A stretch of 64,000 nt of DNA, taken from the NCBI GenBank assembly GCA_964387075.1, contig CAYLVB010000007.1, positions 230,811 to 294,810 on the forward strand. The letters run 5' to 3'. Shown in pieces: positions 41,593-49,238 of this stretch. A program made the position numbers and the translations under genes. The stretch is from PALSA-968 sp964387075 (lineage in GTDB: Bacteria > Bacteroidota > Bacteroidia > B-17B0 > Aurantibacillaceae). The stretch's first letter is position 1. Each line of letters begins with the position of its first letter. Below the pieces are notes generated by a model that was not told the origin of the DNA, did no database searches, and was given only the letters and a program-made list of their open reading frames with translations.

Positions 41593-43182
41593 GTGAAACA
41601 AACCGCGCTCCTTTTTCTTTTTCTTCTTACGCCGTTTGCGGATCAAGATCTCTTTGCCCAACATACGAAGACAGATTCTCTTATAGACGTTTACCAAAAA
41701 CTGCCCAACGACACCGCTAAGATCAGTACCGGGCTTTTATTGAGTCGCTCGCTTTTAAAACAAAGTAAGAATGCCGAGGCCCTCAATTATTGCAAGGAGC
41801 TGCAAAAACAATGCGAAACAGCCATTAAGACAGCAGGTGCCGACAAATTGAATTTCTACAAGAAGAATTACGCCGCCACCTTTAACCTCGAAGGCAATGT
41901 GTATTATTACAACAGCGATTTTCAAAAAGCCACCGAATGCTACACTCTGGCTTTGAAGTTGTATGAAGAGATAGGCGACGACAAAGGAATAGCCAATTCG
42001 GTGAACAACCTGGGCCTCATGGCCAGCACACAGGCCAATTATCCCAAAGCCTACGACTATTACATGAAAGCGTTAAAGATCCGCGAGCGCATCAAGGATG
42101 AGAACGGCATGGCTTCTTCCTATAACAACATTGCCATCATCCTCGAGCACCAGGGAAATTACTCTTCGGCACTGGAGTTCCACTTCAAGGGGCTTGCTTT
42201 GAATGAGAAACGAGGCGATAAGTACGGCATTTCCACTTCGCTCATTAATATCGGCGCGGTCTATTCCAATCAAAAGAATTACAAAAAAGCCGAGGAATAT
42301 TACTTACGCTCCCTCCCTATCCTCACTGAGATCGGCAACAAACACGGGCTGGCCAACATTTACAATAACCTGGGCATTGTGTATCTCGATGAGCAGCGTT
42401 TTAAAGATGCCATCGCTTATCACCAGAAAGCCCTGGAGGTACGCCAGCAAATAGGCGATCAATACGGTGTTGGTTTTTCGTACATGAACCTCGGCTCTAT
42501 TTACATGGCACAGAAAAATTATGCGGCGGCCCTGCAATACGCGTTGAAAGCACTGGAGATCAGGAAGGAGATAAAGGACAGCCTGGGCATTGCTTTGGCC
42601 TATAACGGCATGGGGCAAAACCATTTTCATTTAAAACAGTACGACGAAGCACTGAAATACTCTAAGCTGGCTTACGATTTTGCTACCAAGACCGGAGAAA
42701 AAGAAGCCATTAAGGAAGCCGCTAAGGTGCTCAGCGATATTTACGCGGCCACCCACAATTTTGAGAAGGCTTACGAATACCATACGCTTTACCTCAGCGT
42801 ACGCGACAGTTTACAGAGTGAAGAGAATTTGAAAGAAGGCGTGCGTGCCGAGATGAATTACCAATACGCCAAAAAAGAGGCCATTGAAAAGGCCGAGCGC
42901 AGTAAACAGGAGGCACTCGACGACGCGCATGAACGGCGCCAGCAGCTTATTATCTGGGGCGTGAGTGGGATACTCGTGCTTGTTCTTATTTTCGGGGTGT
43001 TCGCTTACCGCAGTTACCTCCGCAAACAGAAAGACCACGCCGAAATGGCCCGTCAAAAACACATCATCGAAGAGAAACAACATGAGATCCTAAGCAGCAT
43101 TCATTACGCCAAGCGCATACAAAAAGTACTGCTGCCGCAGGACAGATACATCGAGAAAACGATCACCCGTTTAAAAAACTAA
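41593..43182 (+). CDS. TPR sensor-like membrane protein ending at a SpoIIE-type linker
   Basis: 529 aa, GTG start (MKQTALLFLFLLTPFADQDLFAQ, signal peptide). About eight TPR units span about 50-400 (repeats such as YNNLGIVYLDEQRFKDAI and YMNLGSIYMAQKNYAAAL). A coiled region follows, then one transmembrane helix (LIIWGVSGILVLVLIFGVFAYR, about 455-476). The last ~40 residues contain ILSSIHYAKRIQKVLLPQ, the linker that normally leads into a SpoIIE/PP2C phosphatase domain, as in the gene at 52067. Here the protein stops 18 residues later. It is probably a periplasmic-TPR signalling protein with a short cytoplasmic output. It may share a transcript with the tyrosine phosphatase. Confidence 0.85.
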   Translation: MKQTALLFLFLLTPFADQDLFAQHTKTDSLIDVYQKLPNDTAKISTGLLLSRSLLKQSKNAEALNYCKELQKQCETAIKTAGADKLNFYKKNYAATFNLEGNVYYYNSDFQKATECYTLALKLYEEIGDDKGIANSVNNLGLMASTQANYPKAYDYYMKALKIRERIKDENGMASSYNNIAIILEHQGNYSSALEFHFKGLALNEKRGDKYGISTSLINIGAVYSNQKNYKKAEEYYLRSLPILTEIGNKHGLANIYNNLGIVYLDEQRFKDAIAYHQKALEVRQQIGDQYGVGFSYMNLGSIYMAQKNYAAALQYALKALEIRKEIKDSLGIALAYNGMGQNHFHLKQYDEALKYSKLAYDFATKTGEKEAIKEAAKVLSDIYAATHNFEKAYEYHTLYLSVRDSLQSEENLKEGVRAEMNYQYAKKEAIEKAERSKQEALDDAHERRQQLIIWGVSGILVLVLIFGVFAYRSYLRKQKDHAEMARQKHIIEEKQHEILSSIHYAKRIQKVLLPQDRYIEKTITRLKN

Positions 43183-43197
43183 AGGGGAGGACGGCTG

Positions 43198-43611
43198 TTA
43201 TACTTTGGTCTCCCCCATCGCCAGTATCTTCTCAAACTCCTTTTCAGAAACTTTAGATACCGATAAACGGGAAATACGCACCAGTTCCATCGTTTTAAGA
43301 GCAGGTTCCTTTTTGATATCGGCGAGCGCGACAGGTTTTTTCATGGGCTTGAGCGCCGCGAAATCAACTCCGCTCCAATCGCCTTCTTTCGCGGTAGCGT
43401 CCGGATAGGCTTCTTTCACTACTTTAGCTATGCCCACAATGCTGGTTCCTTCGTTGCTGTGATAGAAGAAAGCGAGATCGCCTTTCTTCATAGCACGCAG
43501 ATTATTTCTCGCCGCGTAATTACGCACGCCGCTCCAGAAAGTTTGCTTGTCTTTTACCAATTCTTCCCAGCTGTATGCCGAGGGTTCTGATTTGATTAGC
43601 CAGTAATGCAT
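43198..43611 (-). CDS. EVE domain protein
   Basis: 137 aa, full length for the family. MHYWLIKSEPSAYSWEELV and WSGVRNYAARNNLRAMKKGDLAFFYHS are the standard EVE (PUA-like) signatures. EVE domains bind modified bases in DNA or RNA and are often linked to restriction or RNA modification. No such genes are adjacent, so this is a stand-alone housekeeping-type copy. It is convergent with the TPR gene ending at 43182. Confidence 0.93.
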   Translation of the reverse strand: MHYWLIKSEPSAYSWEELVKDKQTFWSGVRNYAARNNLRAMKKGDLAFFYHSNEGTSIVGIAKVVKEAYPDATAKEGDWSGVDFAALKPMKKPVALADIKKEPALKTMELVRISRLSVSKVSEKEFEKILAMGETKV

Positions 43612-43641
43612 TGATGATTTATAATTGACGAGTTGATACGA

Positions 43642-45081
43642 TCATTCTTTAAGAATGGTACAGGAAAATATCTTGCTTGTTTTTGCTCTTAAATGGTATA
43701 AGCCATTGTCCAAACGGGTTACATCAACCTGCCATTTATTCTCATCAATCCGCATTAATTCAAATTTGAATTCCCTTCCCAAAATATCGGTCAAGCAGAG
43801 GTCATCAACATCCTTAACCCCCTCTATAAAAAGATAAGAATTAACGGGATTAGGATACACTATAAAGTCTGGCTTATTAACATCGCCAATGCCAAAGGTC
43901 ATGGGGTTACCACATCCACTCCCTAAGGCTGCATTATAATAGTACTTCAATACAATACTTTGCGGCACATTTGGGGGGCCGTATGCCGAAAAATCCTGGA
44001 ACGGATAGTCTCCCAAACCCTGGTCATAATGTGTCTTCGACCAAACCGGCTCAAAAACATTTTTGTAGCAGGTGTCATAATAATAATAGCTATCCCAATA
44101 CTGTCGAACCACGCTATATCCTGCACCACAAGTTCTGTATGGAGCGAAATACATCGAATAAGGATAATAGAGTGAATCGCGGTAAGCTTGGTCTGGCATT
44201 CCGTCAAAAACGTAACTATTCAGATTATTGTAATTCCAGGTCACTGTATAGGTTGCAACACTTGATTGATACGGTGGGTTCCCGCCGGTAAACGTGTAAG
44301 TTAGAACGACATCATTTACCTGGTAGGAAACACTATTTGCGCCTTGTGTTTTTGTAAGAATAGTATATTTATGCTCTGGTGGTGGACCGCTAGACCCAGA
44401 AATTGTAGTGTGAAACTGATCTCCGACGTTAAAATCATAAATATCATTACGAGTCAGGCGTTTGGCAGGCTCGATAGTATAAGCCACTGTATCATTAGGA
44501 AATTCCACCAGGTTCAAACACTTGAACCAGCCCTTGCTTCTGGAAAGCTGCAAGGTCACACCATTCACTGCATGAGTGATCGGTACATTAGAAATATCAT
44601 AAGCCTGTAGTACGATATTCTTTATAGTATCGCTTATGCTGTTGACGGATGCGTATTGCTTGCTGAAAACGCTCGCCCGTATATAATCGCCCGTAGCAAA
44701 CTTGTACATTATCCAGCTTTGTCCTACCGGACAAGCCGCATCAACAAAAATGCTGTCGTTCCTAAGATTAAAGAAGACATGCTTCCCCGAAGGTTTAATG
44801 ATAGTCTTTACACCTTGCCATGAAGGATAATCAAAGACAAGTCCATCAATACATTCACCCCAGTTTACAGGCGTGCTTGTATCCGCCATTACCCTATAGT
44901 GATACAATACGGTATCTGCACCCATCACAGTAACAGAATCAGGTTTGATACCGGTTATCTCGATCCTGAAAGCTACATTGTGGTTATAGAAAGATTCGGT
45001 ATTCGCATATACAGGTTGATAGGTTTGCGCTTCGCAAAAGCTCCATGTAAGCCATAAAAGAAATAACAAGCCTTTCTTCAT
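43642..45081 (-). CDS. T9SS cargo protein, type A sorting domain
   Basis: 479 aa from the ATG at 45081 (MKKGLLFLLWLTWSFCEAQ, signal peptide). The mature region of about 370 residues is rich in Tyr, Thr, Ser and Asn (YWDSYYYYDTCYKNV is notable) with no recognised family. The sorting domain reads FIVYPNPVNSYLFIEG, NGLYHLRA and CTILKE. The base composition is more AT-rich than the flanking EVE and holA genes. It is secreted. It lies on the same strand after holA with a 43 bp gap. Confidence 0.83.
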   Translation of the reverse strand: MKKGLLFLLWLTWSFCEAQTYQPVYANTESFYNHNVAFRIEITGIKPDSVTVMGADTVLYHYRVMADTSTPVNWGECIDGLVFDYPSWQGVKTIIKPSGKHVFFNLRNDSIFVDAACPVGQSWIMYKFATGDYIRASVFSKQYASVNSISDTIKNIVLQAYDISNVPITHAVNGVTLQLSRSKGWFKCLNLVEFPNDTVAYTIEPAKRLTRNDIYDFNVGDQFHTTISGSSGPPPEHKYTILTKTQGANSVSYQVNDVVLTYTFTGGNPPYQSSVATYTVTWNYNNLNSYVFDGMPDQAYRDSLYYPYSMYFAPYRTCGAGYSVVRQYWDSYYYYDTCYKNVFEPVWSKTHYDQGLGDYPFQDFSAYGPPNVPQSIVLKYYYNAALGSGCGNPMTFGIGDVNKPDFIVYPNPVNSYLFIEGVKDVDDLCLTDILGREFKFELMRIDENKWQVDVTRLDNGLYHLRAKTSKIFSCTILKE

Positions 45082-45124
45082 AAAAGCTAAATTACGATAA
45101 AAAATCACGAAAACAAAAGATGGG

Positions 45125-46189
45125 TTAATGCAGTATTTTAAATACCAATTCTTTCAGCAGCTCCCCATCTTCCGTACTAACATTGTCAACACCTTTAGAG
45201 CGCACATCGCATTCTCTTAAATATGAAATAATGCTCTTCAGTTTGCCGGTGTTATAATTACGTGCGGCCGTTTCGTAACCCGAAACAAAGAAAGGATTCA
45301 CCCCGAGTGCGGCCGCAATAGCATTACGACTTTTATCAGGGGTAAAATGGTAAAGGAGAATTTTGTGAAAATAGCCGTAGAGCGAAGCCGTAGTCAAAAC
45401 CAAAGGGTTGTCCTTAGGATTAGCGGCAAAATACTGAACGATGCGGTTAGCGCGTAACACGTCTTTCTTCGCCAGCGCGTCCTGCAACTCAAAAACATTA
45501 AAATCCTTGCTGATGCCGATGTTCTGCTGGATGTGATCCGGGATGATCTCCGTTCCCTCGGGCAGGCTCACAAACAGCTTTCCTAACTCATTTACGATCT
45601 TGGAAAGATCATTTCCCAAATGCTGGGCCAGCAAAGCCGCGGCCTGCGGTGTAATACTGTATTTGCGATCCTTTAAATAAGAGGTGATCCAGTTCGGCAG
45701 TTTGTCGTCATACATCTTCTTCGACTCAAACAAGACCGCCTGTTTGGCGATCAGCTTCGCCAAAGAAGTACGCGAATCTATTTTCTTGTACTTATGACAA
45801 AAAACCAAAATGCTGCTCGGCTGTGGATTCTCCAGGTAAGCCGCCAATGGGCTTTTCGCCGCGTCCTTTTTGCTTTCCTTTTCTTCCGAACCGCCGTCCT
45901 CCGCACTCTTACGTGCAAATTCTTTCAACGTCTGTGCTTCCTTCACAATAATGACCTGCCTCTCCCCCATCATCGGGAACCCCTTGGCAATGCCAATGAT
46001 ACTGCTCAGGTCGCTGTCTTTTCCATAAACAATTGTTTGGTTAAATCCTTTATCAGCCTCATCCAAAACGTTCTTCTCAATATAATCACTGATCTCGTCA
46101 ATAAAATAGGGCTCTTCTCCGTGCAGAAAGTACACAGGCTTGTAAAGCTTGCGTTTAAGATCTAATAATATGTCGTTGAATTCTGCCAT
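45125..46189 (-). CDS. holA: DNA polymerase III subunit delta
   Basis: 354 aa. The delta fold is visible: N-terminal KPVYFLHGEEPYFIDEISDYI (AAA-like domain without the Walker lysine), GFPMMGERQVIIVKEA, ILVFCHKYKKIDSRT, and the helical collar (LAQHLGNDLSKIVNELGKL, FNVFELQDALAKKDVLRANRIVQYF). A Lys/Glu/Ser insert at about 95-110 is specific here. It opens the sliding clamp within the clamp loader. A REP-like palindrome separates it from mutS upstream. Confidence 0.95.
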   Translation of the reverse strand: MAEFNDILLDLKRKLYKPVYFLHGEEPYFIDEISDYIEKNVLDEADKGFNQTIVYGKDSDLSSIIGIAKGFPMMGERQVIIVKEAQTLKEFARKSAEDGGSEEKESKKDAAKSPLAAYLENPQPSSILVFCHKYKKIDSRTSLAKLIAKQAVLFESKKMYDDKLPNWITSYLKDRKYSITPQAAALLAQHLGNDLSKIVNELGKLFVSLPEGTEIIPDHIQQNIGISKDFNVFELQDALAKKDVLRANRIVQYFAANPKDNPLVLTTASLYGYFHKILLYHFTPDKSRNAIAAALGVNPFFVSGYETAARNYNTGKLKSIISYLRECDVRSKGVDNVSTEDGELLKELVFKILH

Positions 46190-46204
46190 TATTCTGTATT
46201 TCTA

Positions 46205-46242
46205 TCCCCTTTAGGGGAGATGTCGCTTGCGACAGAGGGGTC
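46205..46242. repeat. REP-like palindromic repeat between mutS and holA
   Basis: CCCCTTTAGGGG (46206-46217) is followed by TGTCGCTTGCGACA (46221-46234) and AGAGGGG, giving nested palindromes in the 60 bp gap. This GC-rich type is a familiar interspersed repeat in Bacteroidota. Confidence 0.75.
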
Positions 46243-46249
46243 CTTAAGG

Positions 46250-48916
46250 TTATTTCCCCAGTAATCTCTTGATCTCGTTCAGTTTCAAAAGCGCCTCAAC
46301 GGGCGTCAGTGTATTAATATCTGTATTCAGTATCTCTTCTTTTAATTGCTGCAGGGCCGGGTCATCCAGCGAGAACACCTGCATGTTGAACTCGGCTTTC
46401 TCCCCGCTTTTCTTGTGCATTAATCTTCCTTCGGCATCCACAACGGCTTCCGTAGGCTCCAGTTCGTGTTCCTTCTCCAGTTTTTTCAGGATCTCTCCCG
46501 CCCTTTCCACCACGTCTTTGGGCATGCCGGCCATTTTGGCTACGTGTATCCCAAAACTGTGTTCGCTTCCTCCCTCGGCGAGCTTGCGCATAAAGATCAC
46601 TTTATTGCTCAGCTCTTTTATGGTAACGTGGTAATTCTTCACCCTGGGAAAGAATTGCTGCATCTCGTTCAGCTCATGGTAATGCGTAGCAAACAGGGTC
46701 TTCGCTTTGAAAGGATTCTGATGTAGATATTCCGCAATGGCCCACGCAATAGAAATGCCATCGTAAGTAGCCGTTCCTCTCCCTATTTCATCAAGCAGGA
46801 TCAAACTGCGGTTACTCAAATTATTCAGAATGCTCGCGGTCTCGTTCATTTCCACCATGAAAGTAGATTCGCCGGCCGATAAATTATCCGAAGCCCCCAC
46901 ACGCGTAAAGATCTTGTCAACCAAACCAATTTCCGCGCTCTGCGCCGGTACATAACTTCCTACCTGGGCCAGCAACACGATCAAAGCCACCTGCCGCAAT
47001 AAAGCAGATTTACCACTCATATTCGGACCCGTGATCATCATGATCTGCTGCGTCTCGGCATCGAGGTAGACCGAATTGCTGATGAACTCCTCGCCCACCG
47101 GTAATTGTTTTTCTATTACGGGGTGACGCCCTTCTTTGATATCGATGGCAAAACCTTCGTTCAAAACCGGGCGGTTGTAATTATTGCTCTTGGCCACAAT
47201 AGACAACCCGAGCAAACAATCCAGCTTCGCGAGTAAGGCGGCATTTTGCTGGATCGGCAACACGTATTCCGTAACATAAGTCACCAGCTCTTCAAATAAG
47301 CGCGATTCCAGGGCCATGATCTTTTCTTCGGCGCCCAATATCTTTTCTTCGTATTCCTTCAGCTCAGGAGTAATGTAACGCTCGGCGTTGGTCAGGGTTT
47401 GCTTACGCATCCAATCCGCCGGGGCTTTGTCCTTATGCACATTGGTCACTTCCAGGTAATAACCGAACACGTTGTTATAGCCAACTTTCAAAGAAGTAAT
47501 ACCGGTACGCTGTACTTCACGCTGCTGTATCTTCAATAAATGATCTTTTCCGGAATGTGAAAGCGAACGTAATTCATCAAGGTCCGCGTTCACGCCTTCG
47601 GCAATTACTTTTCCTTTGGCCAGAGCAACGGGCGCGTCTTCATTCAATTGCTTCAGGTGTTCCTGTAAGGAAGCGCAGGTTTGCAAGCCGTCGGCAATTT
47701 CTTTCAGGGTTGGCGAGCTTAGTTTCGACAAATGCTCTTTTATCTTCTCTGTGTTTTGCAAAGAGCGTTTCAGTTGCACCAGTTCGCGCGGGTTCACACG
47801 CATGGCGGCGGCTTTACTCACCAAACGCTCCAGGTCGCCCATTTCAGAAAGCGTGCGGTGCAGGTCGTTGGCTTCTTCGGGGTGTTTGCTGAAGAATTCA
47901 ATTACATCCAAACGTTTGTTGATCTGCCCTACGTTCTTCAGCGGCATGGCCACCCAGCGTTTCAACATGCGCGTACCCATGGGCGTTACGGTGGCGTTGA
48001 TCACATCAAAGAGCGATTTTCCACCATCGTGCGCAGGATAGATCAGCTCCAGGTTGCGGAAGGTGAACTTATCCAGCCAAACGTATTCGTTCTCGTCGAT
48101 ACGCTTTACCGAGGTAATGTGTTTTAATTTATCGTGGCGCGTTTGATGCAGGTAGAATAATAGGGCGCCGCAAGATGCTACAGCGCTGTTCAGTTCTTCT
48201 ATACCAAACCCTTTCAAAGAATTCGTTCCAAAATGTTTCAGCAACGATTCCGTACCGTAATCCTGGGTAAACGCCCAGTCGTCGATGCCGTAGATATAAT
48301 ATTTCTCGCCGATCAGGTCTAATACCTGCGCGCGTTTGTTGCGTTCGAAGAGAATTTCGTTGGGAGAGAATTTATGGATGATCTTCTCGATGTAAGAGGC
48401 TTTGCCCTGCGCAAGGAAGAACTCGCCGGTAGAAATATCGAGCAAAGAAACGCCAAGCAGTTCCTTATCTATGTAGAGGCTGGCCAAAAAGTTGTTGCTG
48501 TGGTGTTCGAGAATCTTCTCGCTGTACGCCAGACCGGGAGTAATTAATTCCGTTACTCCACGCTTTACGATGCCCTTCACCATTTTGGGGTCTTCGAGTT
48601 GATCGCAAATGGCCACGCGATAACCGGCGCGCACCAATTTGGGTAAATAGGTTTCTAAAGAATGATGCGGAAAACCGGCCAGCTCAACAAAAGCGGCGCT
48701 GCCATTGGCGCGGCGGGTAAGCGTAATGCCGAGCACACCCGCGGCCTTAATGGCATCTTCTCCAAAGGTCTCGTAAAAATCGCCCACCCGAAACAACAAA
48801 ATAGCATCCGGGAAGGTCTGCTTCACCTGGTTGTATTGCTTCATCAGGGGCGTTTCCTTGGTGGCACTGGGTTTTTCGCCAAAAAGATCGGGGCCTTCGT
48901 CTTGTTTTTTAGCCAT
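46250..48916 (-). CDS. mutS: DNA mismatch repair ATPase MutS
   Basis: 888 aa from the ATG at 48916 (MAKKQDEGPDLFG); five further in-frame codons upstream are unlikely. The mismatch-reading domain has the Phe-x-Glu motif in RVGDFYETFGEDA. Connector, core and clamp domains follow (LTNAERYITPELKEYEEKILGAEEK). The ATPase domain has Walker A TGPNMSGKSALLRQ, Walker B LILLDEIGRGTATYDG and the dimerisation helices at the C-terminus. MutS detects mispairs and recruits MutL. It is in the same direction as holA. Confidence 0.97.
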   Translation of the reverse strand: MAKKQDEGPDLFGEKPSATKETPLMKQYNQVKQTFPDAILLFRVGDFYETFGEDAIKAAGVLGITLTRRANGSAAFVELAGFPHHSLETYLPKLVRAGYRVAICDQLEDPKMVKGIVKRGVTELITPGLAYSEKILEHHSNNFLASLYIDKELLGVSLLDISTGEFFLAQGKASYIEKIIHKFSPNEILFERNKRAQVLDLIGEKYYIYGIDDWAFTQDYGTESLLKHFGTNSLKGFGIEELNSAVASCGALLFYLHQTRHDKLKHITSVKRIDENEYVWLDKFTFRNLELIYPAHDGGKSLFDVINATVTPMGTRMLKRWVAMPLKNVGQINKRLDVIEFFSKHPEEANDLHRTLSEMGDLERLVSKAAAMRVNPRELVQLKRSLQNTEKIKEHLSKLSSPTLKEIADGLQTCASLQEHLKQLNEDAPVALAKGKVIAEGVNADLDELRSLSHSGKDHLLKIQQREVQRTGITSLKVGYNNVFGYYLEVTNVHKDKAPADWMRKQTLTNAERYITPELKEYEEKILGAEEKIMALESRLFEELVTYVTEYVLPIQQNAALLAKLDCLLGLSIVAKSNNYNRPVLNEGFAIDIKEGRHPVIEKQLPVGEEFISNSVYLDAETQQIMMITGPNMSGKSALLRQVALIVLLAQVGSYVPAQSAEIGLVDKIFTRVGASDNLSAGESTFMVEMNETASILNNLSNRSLILLDEIGRGTATYDGISIAWAIAEYLHQNPFKAKTLFATHYHELNEMQQFFPRVKNYHVTIKELSNKVIFMRKLAEGGSEHSFGIHVAKMAGMPKDVVERAGEILKKLEKEHELEPTEAVVDAEGRLMHKKSGEKAEFNMQVFSLDDPALQQLKEEILNTDINTLTPVEALLKLNEIKRLLGK

Positions 48917-48998
48917 AATTAGAGCTAGCAAGGTAGCAATAAAGAAGGGGCCTGAAAGGACGGGTTTTTAACAGGAAATGAGCTCAGTGTTGATAGCT

Positions 48999-49238
48999 TT
49001 ATGCTGACCAATACTCCTCTTCAGTTATTCCTTCGGCGAAATCTTTGTAATTGAACAAAAGATCATGAAGAAATACTTTCTCAGGGTATTGAGAAGCCAC
49101 TATCTGCTGCTTTACGCGCTTCCCGCCTACTATCTTAACCTCCTCAAACTCAGTCTCAGAAAGGATACGGAAATAACTAAGCCCGTTCTTATACCGGCGG
49201 TATTGAGGGAATTTGGTATTTTCAAGGTCGCTACCCAT
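48999..49238 (-). CDS. Small conserved hypothetical protein
   Basis: 79 aa from the ATG at 49238. It has the look of a small Bacteroidota family: KFPQYRRYKNGLSYFRILSETEFEEVKIVGGK and a C-terminal FAEGITEEEYW. It is soluble and of unknown function. Its start codon overlaps the start codon of the divergent nuclease gene within a CCATGG palindrome, so the two genes have no shared intergenic region. CACCTTTG, a near -7 match, lies 5 nt before the ATG on the minus strand. Confidence 0.65.
   Translation of the reverse strand: MGSDLENTKFPQYRRYKNGLSYFRILSETEFEEVKIVGGKRVKQQIVASQYPEKVFLHDLLFNYKDFAEGITEEEYWSA

Noticed and set aside
41593..43182. Frameshift separating the TPR protein from a phosphatase domain
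   Set aside because: Only 15 bp separate its stop from the convergent EVE gene, so no phosphatase-coding remnant exists here.
43198..43611. EVE protein as part of a defence island
   Set aside because: Neighbours are a TPR protein, a T9SS cargo gene and holA. No restriction, nuclease or toxin genes are adjacent.
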